DNA from: a virus
IMG/VR virus record: IMGVR_UViG_3300007351_000028
Location: 1-42,051 of that record
Strand: one strand, 5' to 3'
DNA length: 42,051 bases
Below are positions 12,857 through 20,699 of this stretch, piece by piece. The notes below the pieces were generated by a model that was not told where the DNA came from, ran no database searches, and worked only from the letters and a program-made list of their open reading frames with translations. Positions within the stretch are counted from its first letter, which is position 1; each line of letters opens with the position of its first letter. A program made the translations under genes and the position numbers.

Positions 12857-14290
12857 ATGAAGGTCACCGACGCCTACAGGCGCGCTCCATGCGCGTCAAT
12901 TCTCGTTGAGCGTGATCGACGCCAACGCCGCGCTTTCACCACGGAGGATCTCAAGCCCTCCATCGCCGCGCGCGGGGTACTCAGCCCCATCATCGTGGAA
13001 GAGCGCCCGGACGGCGCGCTGGCACTCATTGCCGGCGAGCGACGGCTCACCGCGTCGATCGAACTGGGCTTGCCCGACATCCCAATCCGCCTGGCCTCGG
13101 AACTGTCCCCCGTCGAGGCCCAGATCATCGAGCTGGAGGAAAACCTCAAGCGCCAAGATTTGAGTTGGCAGGACCAGGCCCGCGCCATCGCAGGGCTTCA
13201 CGCCCTCTACCAGTCCGACGATCCGGAATGGACCCAGGCCGCCACCGCGCTCGCCATCGGAGTCACGCCTAGCTTAGTGTCCATGACCCTGCGAGTGGCA
13301 CGAGATCTGGCGCAGGAGCGGATCGCCGGTGCTCCGAACCTCAACGCCGCGCATAACATGCTAGCGCGCGTGGACTCGCGGAAGCTGGGCGATATGGCCT
13401 CGGACATTATCGCGGCGGGAATTGGGATCGTCACGGGTGCCATTGGCGCGTTCACGGGCGCGTCCGCCGCGTCGGCCGGTTCCCCGGTGCCGGGCGTGGC
13501 TCCTGGTGCCGTAGGCCCCGCTATTGCGCCCGGATCGGGCGTTTTGGCGCCGCCGCCCGCCGTCCCAATTGCCATGCCCCCACCGCCGCCCGAGTCCATT
13601 CTCAACGAGAGCTTCTTGACGTGGGCGCCCACGTACTCCGGCCCCAAGTTCAATTTCGTCCACTGCGATTTCCCCTACGGCAAGAACGTTTTCAAGGGGG
13701 AGCTATCGGGCCGGGATAAATGGCTAACCTACGACGATTCGCCGGAGCTCTATTGGGAGCTCATCGATTGCTTCTGTGCGAACCTGGACCGCTTCATGGC
13801 GTATTCGGCGCATTTGATGTTTTGGCTCTCAGCCGACATCGAAACCCTCGCCGCAACTGTCCAGCGGTTCGCTGAGCGCGCCCCCGAGCTTACATTCCAG
13901 TCCAAGGCCCTCATTTGGCATAAGACCGACAACGTAGGGGTGCTGGCAGATCCCAAGCGCGGCCCGCGCCACGTTTACGAAACCGCGCTCATTGCATCGC
14001 GCGGAGATCGCCAGATCGTAAAAGCGGTCAGCGATGTTTACGGCTCCCCCACCGACAAGCGCCACCACCATTCCACCAAGTCCCAGCCCATGCTGGAGCA
14101 CTACTTCCAGATGTTCGTGGATGAGACCACGACGCTATTGGACCCAACCTGCGGTGGGGGTAGTTCGCTCCGAGCGGCCGAGGCCAGAGGCGCTGCTAGT
14201 GTGCTGGGGCTGGAAATCGACCCCGAGCATTACGCCAACGCCAATAGCGCCCTGCGGCAGTTCCGCACTCTGCGAAAGGTGAGCGCATGA
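12857..14290 (+). CDS. ParB-like domain fused to DNA methyltransferase
   Basis: The 477-residue protein has two parts. Residues 10-105 are a ParB/sulfiredoxin-like domain (IAARGVLSPIIV, GERRLTA at 60-66, ENLKRQDLSW), followed by an HTH-like stretch (130-155). After a Gly/Ala/Pro-rich linker (200-248) comes an N6/N4 methyltransferase, with motif IV as DFPYG (271-275) and motif I DPTCGGGSSLRAAEARG near the C-terminus, the beta-class order. Motif IV is usually (D/S/N)PP(Y/F/W), so the Phe is unusual. No restriction enzyme is nearby, so it is an orphan methylase, perhaps for protection or gene control. Confidence 0.8.
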   Translation: MKVTDAYRRAPCASILVERDRRQRRAFTTEDLKPSIAARGVLSPIIVEERPDGALALIAGERRLTASIELGLPDIPIRLASELSPVEAQIIELEENLKRQDLSWQDQARAIAGLHALYQSDDPEWTQAATALAIGVTPSLVSMTLRVARDLAQERIAGAPNLNAAHNMLARVDSRKLGDMASDIIAAGIGIVTGAIGAFTGASAASAGSPVPGVAPGAVGPAIAPGSGVLAPPPAVPIAMPPPPPESILNESFLTWAPTYSGPKFNFVHCDFPYGKNVFKGELSGRDKWLTYDDSPELYWELIDCFCANLDRFMAYSAHLMFWLSADIETLAATVQRFAERAPELTFQSKALIWHKTDNVGVLADPKRGPRHVYETALIASRGDRQIVKAVSDVYGSPTDKRHHHSTKSQPMLEHYFQMFVDETTTLLDPTCGGGSSLRAAEARGAASVLGLEIDPEHYANANSALRQFRTLRKVSA

Positions 14291-14724
14291 CCAAGTGTGC
14301 AATAACACTCTGCACGTTCGACGACAAAACCATTTGTGGTGCTAGGGACTGCCCGCAAAAGAGAGGAGCTCTCGTGCCCGAAATCCCCGCCCCGCCGATC
14401 TTCTCCCACGCCAAATTCGACGCCCTGGTGAAGTCCACCATGACCGAACTGGAGCGCCTCGCCCGCGTCAAGGGCGGCGAGTATGCCGGCGACCAGGACC
14501 GCCTCGCGAACTTCCGCCGCAACGCCGCCGATCTGGGCCTCAACATGGAGACCGTCTGGCGGGTCTACGCCGGCAAGCACTGGGACTCCATCACCCAGTA
14601 CATTCGGGACCTGCAAGTCGGCAAAATGCGCGAGCGGGCTGAACCCATGGCCGGCCGGGCGGACGACCTCATCGTGTATCTGATCTTGTTCAAGGCCATG
14701 CTGGCGGAACGGGGCCAGCAATAA
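14287..14724 (+). CDS. Nucleotide-modification-associated (DUF1599-like) protein
   Basis: The 145-residue protein starts in an ATGA overlap with the methylase gene. The first 30 residues have four Cys. The core (ELERLARVKGGEYAGDQDRL, then ANFRRNAADLGLNMETVW and AGKHWDSITQYIRD) fits the DUF1599 family, also called nucleotide modification associated domain 1, often found in phages. The biochemical role is not established. A later start at 14374 (GTG) would drop the Cys-rich leader. Confidence 0.7.
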   Translation: MTKCAITLCTFDDKTICGARDCPQKRGALVPEIPAPPIFSHAKFDALVKSTMTELERLARVKGGEYAGDQDRLANFRRNAADLGLNMETVWRVYAGKHWDSITQYIRDLQVGKMRERAEPMAGRADDLIVYLILFKAMLAERGQQ

Positions 14725-14737
14725 AAGGAGAATAAAA

Positions 14738-14941
14738 ATGGTGGATACACTGGGAGACGCACTGCCGCGCGAGATAGCTCGCGTCACGAAGCTGATCGAA
14801 CTCTACGCGACCATTCCAACCGGGGTGTTTGCCATCGCCATGATGCGACAGTCATTAGCTCACGCATCGAAGGCCATGATCGAAGGCGATCTTGTCGAGA
14901 TGATCCGCGCTTACGAAGATCTGAAAGGGTTCCACGAGTGA
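14738..14941 (+). CDS. Small conserved phage protein
   Basis: The 67-residue, all-helical protein starts at the ATG at 14738 after AAAAGGAGAATAAAA. The pattern LGDALPREIARV, then YATIPTGVFAIAMMR and MIRAYEDLKGFHE is one I recognise as a common short protein in phages of alphaproteobacteria. The function is unknown. Its stop overlaps the GTG of the next gene. Confidence 0.75.
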   Translation: MVDTLGDALPREIARVTKLIELYATIPTGVFAIAMMRQSLAHASKAMIEGDLVEMIRAYEDLKGFHE

Positions 14942-15177
14942 AGTGCCGCGTTCCCAGCTGCTGCGCCCCGGCATTTGCCCGTGGCTGGTGTCGCCCGCAC
15001 TACATGCGTCAGTACCGTCGAGGAGACCCTGAGGCTCCGCGCTTACGTGCGCCAATGAGGGAGAAGGTCCATGCTGACATTAGCGGATTTCTCGATCATA
15101 ACGCCAGCGCCCACGCCGCCGGAGCCCAGCGAAGTGCCCCGCGAGCTGCGTCTCCGCGTCCATTGCCAATGGATTAG
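14938..15177 (+). CDS. Small zinc-finger protein
   Basis: The product starts from the GTG at 14938 overlapping the previous stop (GTGAAG). Residues 3-30 show CRVPSCCAPAFARGWCRPHY, a C-x4-C, C-x2-H layout resembling short HNH-like or recombination-associated zinc knuckles in phages. The last 35 residues lie over the start of the next gene in another frame and look like low-quality sequence, so the true protein may be short or eroded. Confidence is moderate because of the 107-base overlap. Confidence 0.5.
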   Translation: MKCRVPSCCAPAFARGWCRPHYMRQYRRGDPEAPRLRAPMREKVHADISGFLDHNASAHAAGAQRSAPRAASPRPLPMD

Positions 15178-15292
15178 CGGCGACCCGTCGTTCGACGACG
15201 CTTGCAAATGCGGCGCCCTCACTTACGGCGCGAGCTATTGCACTTGGCACCAGAGCCAAGCCTACCGTAGGGAACTCTCCAATGCTGGGTAA
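15071..15292 (+). CDS. GcrA-type zinc-domain protein
   Basis: The 73-residue protein starts at the ATG at 15071 after GAGGGAGAAGG. Its core HCQWISGDPSFDDACKCGAL, then SYCTWHQSQAYR matches the C-terminal zinc domain of the alphaproteobacterial regulator GcrA (CxWPxGDP ... CG ... YCxxHxxxAY). The N-terminal HTH of GcrA is absent. In GcrA this part is reported to contact sigma70, so the phage protein might modulate host transcription; that is inference. It also points to an alphaproteobacterial host. Confidence 0.65.
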   Translation: MLTLADFSIITPAPTPPEPSEVPRELRLRVHCQWISGDPSFDDACKCGALTYGASYCTWHQSQAYRRELSNAG

Positions 15293-15494
15293 ATTAATCG
15301 TCCGCATGGACAACAAGGACGACCTGGGCATCGAGTGCGACGACGACGCCGCCCAGAATGTAATGCTGGGCTTTAGCGAGTCCGCGCCCACCATGACCAT
15401 TAACGTCGCCGGTGGAGCCCGGTACTTCTTGGTCAAGAGCAAAATCTCCACGATCTCATGGGTGCCCTTGCCGGGGCCAGTGGTCCAGCACTAG
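15282..15494 (+). CDS. Small hypothetical beta-rich protein
   Basis: The 70-residue protein starts at the ATG at 15282 and overlaps the previous stop by 11 bases. It reads as alternating strands (KLIVRMDNKDDLGIECDDDA, TMTINVAGGARYFLVKSKIS) with no Cys. The family is not recognised. It directly precedes the glycosylase-exonuclease gene. Confidence 0.6.
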   Translation: MLGKLIVRMDNKDDLGIECDDDAAQNVMLGFSESAPTMTINVAGGARYFLVKSKISTISWVPLPGPVVQH

Positions 15495-15505
15495 TCCGTC
15501 CCGCC

Positions 15506-16549
15506 ATGGACCCGCTCGAGCCCTTCGCCCATACCAGCGGCCCCAAGGACGCCCGCGTCGTGCTCGTGGGCGAGGCCTTTGGCGAGCAAGAGGAACGAAT
15601 TGGCCTTCCGTTCGTCGGCACCTCGGGCCAAGAACTCACCCGAATGCTGGGCGAAGCCGGCATCGACCGCTTCCAGTGCCTCTTAACCAACGTTTTCCCG
15701 TTGCGTCCTCCTGACAACAACATCGAGGCCCTCTGTGGAAAAAAAGCCGACTGCGGACCCGGATATTTCCATTCCGCCTTCCGCCAGGGAAAATACTTCC
15801 TCCCAAAGTATCTCCAACATCTCCAGCGGCTACGAACGGAGCTATCCGCGGCGCCACGCAATTTGGTGGTGGCTCTTGGTAACACTGCTTGCTGGGCTCT
15901 TTTGGGTAGCAGTGGTATTGGGGGCCTACGAGGCTCTACCGCATATTCTACGCTGGTTCCTGGAGTAAAGATCCTTCCCACGTACCATCCAGCGGGTGTG
16001 CTCCGGAATTGGGCGTGGCGGCCGATAGTGCTAGCGGACTTCCAAAAGGCTAAGCGCGAGGCCGAGTCTCCGCTCATCGTCCGACCGGAACGAGAAATTC
16101 TCATCGAGCCCACACTCGACGAACTGGTGGAATGGTTCAACCGCCCGGCAGAACTCTACGCCTGCGACGTGGAGACCTCCCGGCGGCAAATCACGATGAT
16201 TGGCTTTGCCCGGAGCGCTCGCGACGCGGTAGTGGTGCCATTTTTGGACTGGACCAAGCCGGAGCACTCCTATTGGCCCACGGCCGAGGCGGAACTCACG
16301 GCGCGGTACTTGTGCGGCAAGGCCACGGGCGGCCCGGTGCCCAAGCTATTCCAGAACGGTCTCTATGATCTCCAGTATATGTGGCGGGAGGGCTTTCCGC
16401 TCCGGAACTGTTTGCATGATACCATGCTGCTTTCACATTCCCTCTGGCCCGAAATGCAAAAAGGACTTGGATTCCTGGGTTCCATCCACACCGACGAGGG
16501 GAGCTGGAAACGGCTCCGCAAACAAGAGGATACCAAGAGGAACGCATGA
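15506..16549 (+). CDS. Uracil-DNA glycosylase fused to polymerase 3'-5' exonuclease domain
   Basis: The 347-residue protein has two domains. Residues 15-180 are a family 4/SPO1-like uracil-DNA glycosylase: GEAFGEQE (22-29), PFVG (35-38), NVFPLRPP (62-69) and PTYHPAGVLR (158-167). From about 205 it continues as the DnaQ-like exonuclease of a family A polymerase: exo I CDVET (D221, E223), exo II QNGLYDLQYM, then HDTMLLSH and LGFLGSIHTDEGSWK. Exo III (YxxxD) is missing and sits at the start of the protein encoded at 17018. The start is the ATG at 15506; an upstream in-frame codon lies inside the previous gene. Confidence 0.8.
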   Translation: MDPLEPFAHTSGPKDARVVLVGEAFGEQEERIGLPFVGTSGQELTRMLGEAGIDRFQCLLTNVFPLRPPDNNIEALCGKKADCGPGYFHSAFRQGKYFLPKYLQHLQRLRTELSAAPRNLVVALGNTACWALLGSSGIGGLRGSTAYSTLVPGVKILPTYHPAGVLRNWAWRPIVLADFQKAKREAESPLIVRPEREILIEPTLDELVEWFNRPAELYACDVETSRRQITMIGFARSARDAVVVPFLDWTKPEHSYWPTAEAELTARYLCGKATGGPVPKLFQNGLYDLQYMWREGFPLRNCLHDTMLLSHSLWPEMQKGLGFLGSIHTDEGSWKRLRKQEDTKRNA

Positions 16550-16890
16550 GACTGGTTATTCTGGAAAGCCCCTACGCCGGCGAAGTCGAGCGCAACGTCC
16601 TCTATGCTCGCCGCGCCATTCGCCATTCGCTCGCCCAGGGCGAGGCTCCCATCGCCTCACACCTACTCTACACCCAACCCGGCGTACTGCACGACTCCAT
16701 TCCCCATGAGCGGGACTGGGGTATCGCCGCCGGATTGGCATGGCGCCGGGTTTGCCCATTTCGAGTGTTCTACATCGACTATGGCATGTCGGGCGGAATG
16801 CGCCACGCCGAGGCCCAGCTTCGCCAGGAGCTCACTGGGGTCCAATTCGCCCAGCAGGTCGAGTACCGCAAAATCGGGGAAAATCCGTGA
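16546..16890 (+). CDS. DUF4406/DUF7768-like protein inside the split polymerase locus
   Basis: The 114-residue protein starts with the ATGA overlap at 16546. LVILESPYAGEVERNVLYAR, AIRHSLAQGEAPIASHLLYT and the GIAAGLAWRR helix follow the pattern of phage proteins related to the nucleoside 2-deoxyribosyltransferase fold (SPYAG near the N-terminus). It may act on nucleotides, but the enzymatic role is unproven. It is one of two genes between the two halves of the DNA polymerase. Confidence 0.75.
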   Translation: MRLVILESPYAGEVERNVLYARRAIRHSLAQGEAPIASHLLYTQPGVLHDSIPHERDWGIAAGLAWRRVCPFRVFYIDYGMSGGMRHAEAQLRQELTGVQFAQQVEYRKIGENP

Positions 16891-17012
16891 GGCTTCTTCT
16901 GGAAAGCGCGAAAATCGCCGTTGGAATATGGCTGGGAATTTTCGTGATCTCTTTTGTGCGAGAGCTTGGCAACATAAAAGGCTGGTGGTACATCACTCCG
17001 ATGTGCTGGTAG
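16887..17012 (+). CDS. Small single-span membrane protein
   Basis: The 41-residue product comes from a GTG in a GTGA overlap at 16887. LLLESAKIAVGIWLGIFVISFV forms one transmembrane helix, and the tail is short and aromatic (GWWYITPMCW). It ends 5 bases before the polymerase start. The function is unknown. It overlaps nothing else credible and keeps the operon's coupling style. Confidence 0.5.
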   Translation: MRLLLESAKIAVGIWLGIFVISFVRELGNIKGWWYITPMCW

Positions 17013-17017
17013 CCCCC

Positions 17018-18640
17018 ATGCCCATCATCCGCACCCACGAAGTGGACCCCACCACGCTGGAGAAGTTCCAGCGGGACCAAGTGTACAACGGCCTGGACAA
17101 TGCCGTGACCTGGGAGGTCTTTTCTAAGATCTCCAAGCTCTATAACCAAGAGCCCGAGCCGTACTCTTTCACCCGCGCCATTCAAGCCCCAGCGCTGGAA
17201 ATGATGCTTCGTGGATGGAAGGTCGATCTTTATGAGCGCGACAAACGAGTGGCGGAACTCACCGCCGAGCTCGCCCAACTTTACGACATTCTGGACGAGT
17301 ATGCCGCTGCCGTTTGGGATCGCCCACCGCGAATGGCAAAGGCTGCTGGCCGCTTACTTCGACTTAATCCTGCTAGCCGTTCCGACATGCTGGCATTTTT
17401 CTGCTCCATCAAGGAGAACAAAGACAAGTCCATTACCAAGCTCGACGAGGGCATGGGGCTTCCAGCAGTCCGCACCAGCAAAAAGGGCGAAAAGAAGCTC
17501 TCAATGGACCGCGAGGCCCTCGAAAAAATAGAGCAATACTTCTACGCCATGCCGATTGTGGCCGTGGTGCTGGCGATCCGCGAGACCGCTAAGCAGCGGG
17601 AGCAGCTTCTAACCGAAGTGGAAGCCGACGGCCGGATGCGTACCAGCTACAACATCGTTGGTGCGGAGACGGGCCGCTGGAGCTCGTCCACCAACGCCTG
17701 GGGCACGGGCGGGAACTTGCAAAACGTCAATCCGCAATTGCGGGCGATTTTCGAGGCCGATCCTGGCTGGAAGCTCGCGGGCATGGATTTGGAGCAGGCC
17801 GAAGCCCGTGAAGTCGGCTTCAAGATTGGAACTCTGTTCGATGATTGGACGTACTTAGATGGCTGCGAAAAGGGCGACCTGCATACCACGACCGCGAAGC
17901 TGATCTGGCCCAATTTGGCGTGGACTGGAGACGCCAAGCGCGATCGCGAGCTCGCCGAGCAGCCATTCTACCGGCATTTTTCCTACCGGGACATGAGTAA
18001 ACGAGGGGGTCACGGGACTAGTTATTACGGAACCCCCTTCACCATGGCTCGACATCTTAAAGTCCCGATCCGCATGATGGAAGAGTTCCAGGCCAAGTTC
18101 CTCGGCCAGGCCTATCCCGGCATTTCCAAATGGCACCGCTGGGTAGCGGAGCAACTCCAGACCGTCCAATTCATGACCACTCGGTTCGGGTTCACTCGAC
18201 ACTTTTTCGGCCGACCCAACGACGATAGCACGCTCCGCGAAGCGATTGCCTTCGAGCCCCAGTCCAACACGGCCTACTGCACCAACTTGGGCCTCTGGCG
18301 CCTCTGGAAGCATCTCCACCCCCGCATCATTCTCCTCCACCAGAACCACGACGCGGTGTACTTCATGTACCGGGAGGAAGAAGAACTGGAAATCCTGCCC
18401 CTGGCACTCAAGCTGATGCGCGTGCGGGTGGAATTCCAGGGCCGGGCGTTCGAGGTCCCGACCGATTGCGCCGTGGGCTGGAACTGGGGCAAGCACCACG
18501 ACGAGTCCAAGCCCACTCCGGGGTGGACCGACAAAAATGGCACTTGGCATTCCAACCCTTACAATCCCAATGGACTGAAAAAGTGGAAAGGCCAGCGTGA
18601 CGAGCGCAAGCGGCTCAGCGGCCTGGCTCGGCCGCTCTAA
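17018..18640 (+). CDS. Family A DNA polymerase, polymerase part of a split enzyme
   Basis: The 540-residue protein begins with the segment that carries exonuclease motif III (YNGLD, Y23-D27, then NAVTWEV), and continues into the thumb and polymerase domains. Motif A is AGMDLEQAEAREVG, motif B region RDMSKRGGHGTSYYG, and motif C HQNHDAVYF (HDA where many enzymes have HDE). It copies phage DNA. Exo motifs I and II are in the protein encoded at 15506, two genes upstream. The ATG at 17018 is the first good start after the small membrane gene. Confidence 0.85.
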   Translation: MPIIRTHEVDPTTLEKFQRDQVYNGLDNAVTWEVFSKISKLYNQEPEPYSFTRAIQAPALEMMLRGWKVDLYERDKRVAELTAELAQLYDILDEYAAAVWDRPPRMAKAAGRLLRLNPASRSDMLAFFCSIKENKDKSITKLDEGMGLPAVRTSKKGEKKLSMDREALEKIEQYFYAMPIVAVVLAIRETAKQREQLLTEVEADGRMRTSYNIVGAETGRWSSSTNAWGTGGNLQNVNPQLRAIFEADPGWKLAGMDLEQAEAREVGFKIGTLFDDWTYLDGCEKGDLHTTTAKLIWPNLAWTGDAKRDRELAEQPFYRHFSYRDMSKRGGHGTSYYGTPFTMARHLKVPIRMMEEFQAKFLGQAYPGISKWHRWVAEQLQTVQFMTTRFGFTRHFFGRPNDDSTLREAIAFEPQSNTAYCTNLGLWRLWKHLHPRIILLHQNHDAVYFMYREEEELEILPLALKLMRVRVEFQGRAFEVPTDCAVGWNWGKHHDESKPTPGWTDKNGTWHSNPYNPNGLKKWKGQRDERKRLSGLARPL

Positions 18641-18648
18641 GGAGGACC

Positions 18649-18870
18649 ATGATGTTAGTAGATGTCTATGAAGCTGGTGAACAGCAAACCATGCCACTCT
18701 GGAAGTTCTGTGAGCTCATGGAATTCTCTGCTGTACAAATTGTCCATATAACACACTGCTTAGCTGTGTCGCCATATCCGTTGTATCACTGCAGAACAAA
18801 AGAGCGTTATCTCATGGTCCGTAGACACGGGCTCGGACCAGAATGGACAAAGCCGGAATTGCTCGGCTAG
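18649..18870 (+). CDS. Small hypothetical protein after polymerase
   Basis: The 73-residue protein has tandem ATGs at 18649 and 18652 after AAGGAGG; the second has the better spacing. It has several Cys and His (KFCELMEFSAVQIVHITHCL). No family is recognised. It overlaps the next gene by 28 bases. Confidence 0.55.
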   Translation: MMLVDVYEAGEQQTMPLWKFCELMEFSAVQIVHITHCLAVSPYPLYHCRTKERYLMVRRHGLGPEWTKPELLG

Positions 18871-19157
18871 TGCGCGTCCCAATCCTCATAGCCGGAACGG
18901 TAGAGGTCCTGGATTGGATCGAGCTCCGTGAACGGCCGCAGATCCCATACTGGCGTATTATTCTACCGGAGCCGCAGCCACTTACTTTCCATAACATCTG
19001 GATCGAACCCGAACCGATCGAGTACATGGAATGTTCAGTGGTCCTCACCGAAGGTGATAAATTTTACCTGCTTGCTTCCGCCCCCGATGCGCTCCGTTAC
19101 CGTGCTGCATTGGCCCGCCGTAACGCAAACTCCTTAGGCCCACGTGAGCTGGATTGA
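18843..19157 (+). CDS. Hypothetical protein between polymerase and helicase genes
   Basis: The 104-residue protein starts at the ATG at 18843. The N-terminal 60 residues are beta-rich (RVPILIAGTVEVLDWIELRE, IPYWRIILPEP) and the C-terminus is a helix (APDALRYRAALARRNANSL). The family is not recognised. Its stop lies 11 bases inside the next gene. Confidence 0.6.
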   Translation: MDKAGIARLVRVPILIAGTVEVLDWIELRERPQIPYWRIILPEPQPLTFHNIWIEPEPIEYMECSVVLTEGDKFYLLASAPDALRYRAALARRNANSLGPRELD

Positions 19158-20355
19158 TAAGTTCCTCGAATACGCCGCACCAGTCCCGACCCCGGATCTT
19201 TTCCGGCTATGGGCTGGGATTTCCGCTATCGCGGGGGTCTTGGAGCGTCGTGTCTGGACGGCGGTCATTCCGGGCAAGCCCATTTTTCCGAACATGTACA
19301 ACTTGCTCGTCGCCAACCCAGGCATCGGCAAGTCCATAATCATCGAGGAGGTCCGCGACCTGTGGAATGCTATCGAGCGCCCCGGCTTCGGTCGCCTTTT
19401 CATCGCGCCAGAAGGCGTAACCAAGGCTGCTATTTTGGATGCCCTCGACGAGTCCAAGCGGATCGTAATGGTCGCCAATGGCAGTGGGATCTTGCATCCC
19501 TTCGAGTACAACTCACTCAATATCGCTGCTAGCGAGTTTGGGGTACTGGTGCCGTCGCACGATCTGGAATTCATGAATGTAATGAACCATATTTACGACA
19601 ATCCTCCGGTGATGCGAGATCGGACTCGGACCAGCAAATCGGTAGCCATTAACAAGCCGCAAATCAACATGATCGCGGGAACTCAGCCAGGATACCTGGC
19701 GTCGCTCTTGCCCGAAGAAGCCTGGTCCATGGGCTTCATGTCGCGGGTGGTTATGCTATACGCTGGAGCGGGGCCGGACCAGCGGCTCTTCGAGGGCAAG
19801 GGCCTCGACGCCGGGCTCAAGGCCGAACTACTTCGCGAGCTCCTCCACATGACCACGCTCCATGGGTACTTGGATTGGGAGCCCGATGCCCAGCGGGAAC
19901 TGGTAGAGTGGTACGCCGGCAAAATGCCCCCGACACCGGAACATTCCAAGCTCCAGCACTACTGCTCCCGCCGACTCATCACCACTTGCAAAGTCGCGAT
20001 GATCTATGCCATCGCCGGGGGCGAAGCAGCTATTTCACTCGATGCCTTCCGTGCCGGCCGCGCCGCCGTGCTCCAGGCCGAGCTCGCCATGCCCGATGTG
20101 TTCCGTGAGATGGTCAAGCGGAGCGATGGCGAGGTCATCAAGGAAATGCATTACTTCTTGTGGAAATTGTGGCTCAAAAACAAAAAGCCGCTGCATGAGT
20201 CCATGCTGGTGCATTTTCTGTCCGCTCGGGTGCCGAGCGAAAAAGTGATCCGAGTGATCGAAATCGCGGCACGAGCCAATGTAATCCAGTTGGCGCCGGG
20301 GGAAAATCGACTGTGGATTCCAATGCCCAGCGATCAATTTGGAGGAATTGAGTAA
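19144..20355 (+). CDS. Helicase/primase-type P-loop ATPase
   Basis: The 403-residue product starts at the GTG at 19144. Residues 3-45 (WIDKFLEYAAPVPTPDLFRL, then GISAIAGVLERRVW) and Walker A VANPGIGKS (56-64) fit the DUF3987-like helicase domain common in phage replication modules. GTQPGYLASLLPEEAWSMGF in the middle resembles the conserved region after Walker B. The C-terminal 60 residues look like a winged helix (LHESMLVHFLSARVPSEKVI). It probably unwinds DNA for the split polymerase. A palindromic element starts 9 bases after its stop. Confidence 0.75.
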   Translation: MSWIDKFLEYAAPVPTPDLFRLWAGISAIAGVLERRVWTAVIPGKPIFPNMYNLLVANPGIGKSIIIEEVRDLWNAIERPGFGRLFIAPEGVTKAAILDALDESKRIVMVANGSGILHPFEYNSLNIAASEFGVLVPSHDLEFMNVMNHIYDNPPVMRDRTRTSKSVAINKPQINMIAGTQPGYLASLLPEEAWSMGFMSRVVMLYAGAGPDQRLFEGKGLDAGLKAELLRELLHMTTLHGYLDWEPDAQRELVEWYAGKMPPTPEHSKLQHYCSRRLITTCKVAMIYAIAGGEAAISLDAFRAGRAAVLQAELAMPDVFREMVKRSDGEVIKEMHYFLWKLWLKNKKPLHESMLVHFLSARVPSEKVIRVIEIAARANVIQLAPGENRLWIPMPSDQFGGIE

Positions 20356-20699
20356 TGTCACTGGGGCCATCTTCAAATTTTGAACATGGGACCAGCCCTC
20401 GTACCCGTATCACAATCCGCCAGTACCATGAAATCCGCAAGCTCCGCCAATCCGGCAAGACCCTTACCCAAATCGCCGAGCTTCTTGGCCTAAACAAGCA
20501 CACCATTCGACACCACTGCCGGGACCTCAAGAGCACTGTGGTTTTCAAATATCAAGTGGTCGGAAAATTGGCGGACGCGGGCCTTTCCAACGCTACCATT
20601 GCAGAGCGCCTCGGAATCCCCATCGGCCATGTCAAGTCATTCCGCTGGCGCTGGCGATTGCACTCCGCCGGCCTTCCACTGCCCCGCCGCATCCGTTAG
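20355..20699 (+). CDS. Double helix-turn-helix DNA-binding protein
   Basis: The 114-residue protein starts in a TAATG overlap at 20355 with GGAGG 9 bases upstream. It has two HTH-like units: residues 23-55 (YHEIRKLRQSGKTLTQIAEL and LGLNKHTIRHHC) and residues 72-92 (LADAGLSNATIAERLGIPI and GHVKSF). Codons 4-13 are made by the palindromic element at 20364-20392, so a protein binding that element would sit on this gene's start. Autoregulation is a natural guess. It is the last rightward gene. Confidence 0.75.
   Translation: MSLGPSSNFEHGTSPRTRITIRQYHEIRKLRQSGKTLTQIAELLGLNKHTIRHHCRDLKSTVVFKYQVVGKLADAGLSNATIAERLGIPIGHVKSFRWRWRLHSAGLPLPRRIR
20364..20392. repeat. Palindromic element, copy 2
   Basis: GGGCCATC-TTCAAATTTTGAA-CATGGGAC shares the 13-base core and the CATGGGAC arm with copy 1. 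It lies inside the 5' coding part of the double-HTH gene, just after the stop of the helicase-like gene. Confidence 0.7.

Noticed and set aside
17855-18697. A 280-codon leftward frame opposite the polymerase gene
   Set aside because: Antisense to conserved polymerase motifs A-C; not supported by a ribosome binding site or operon.
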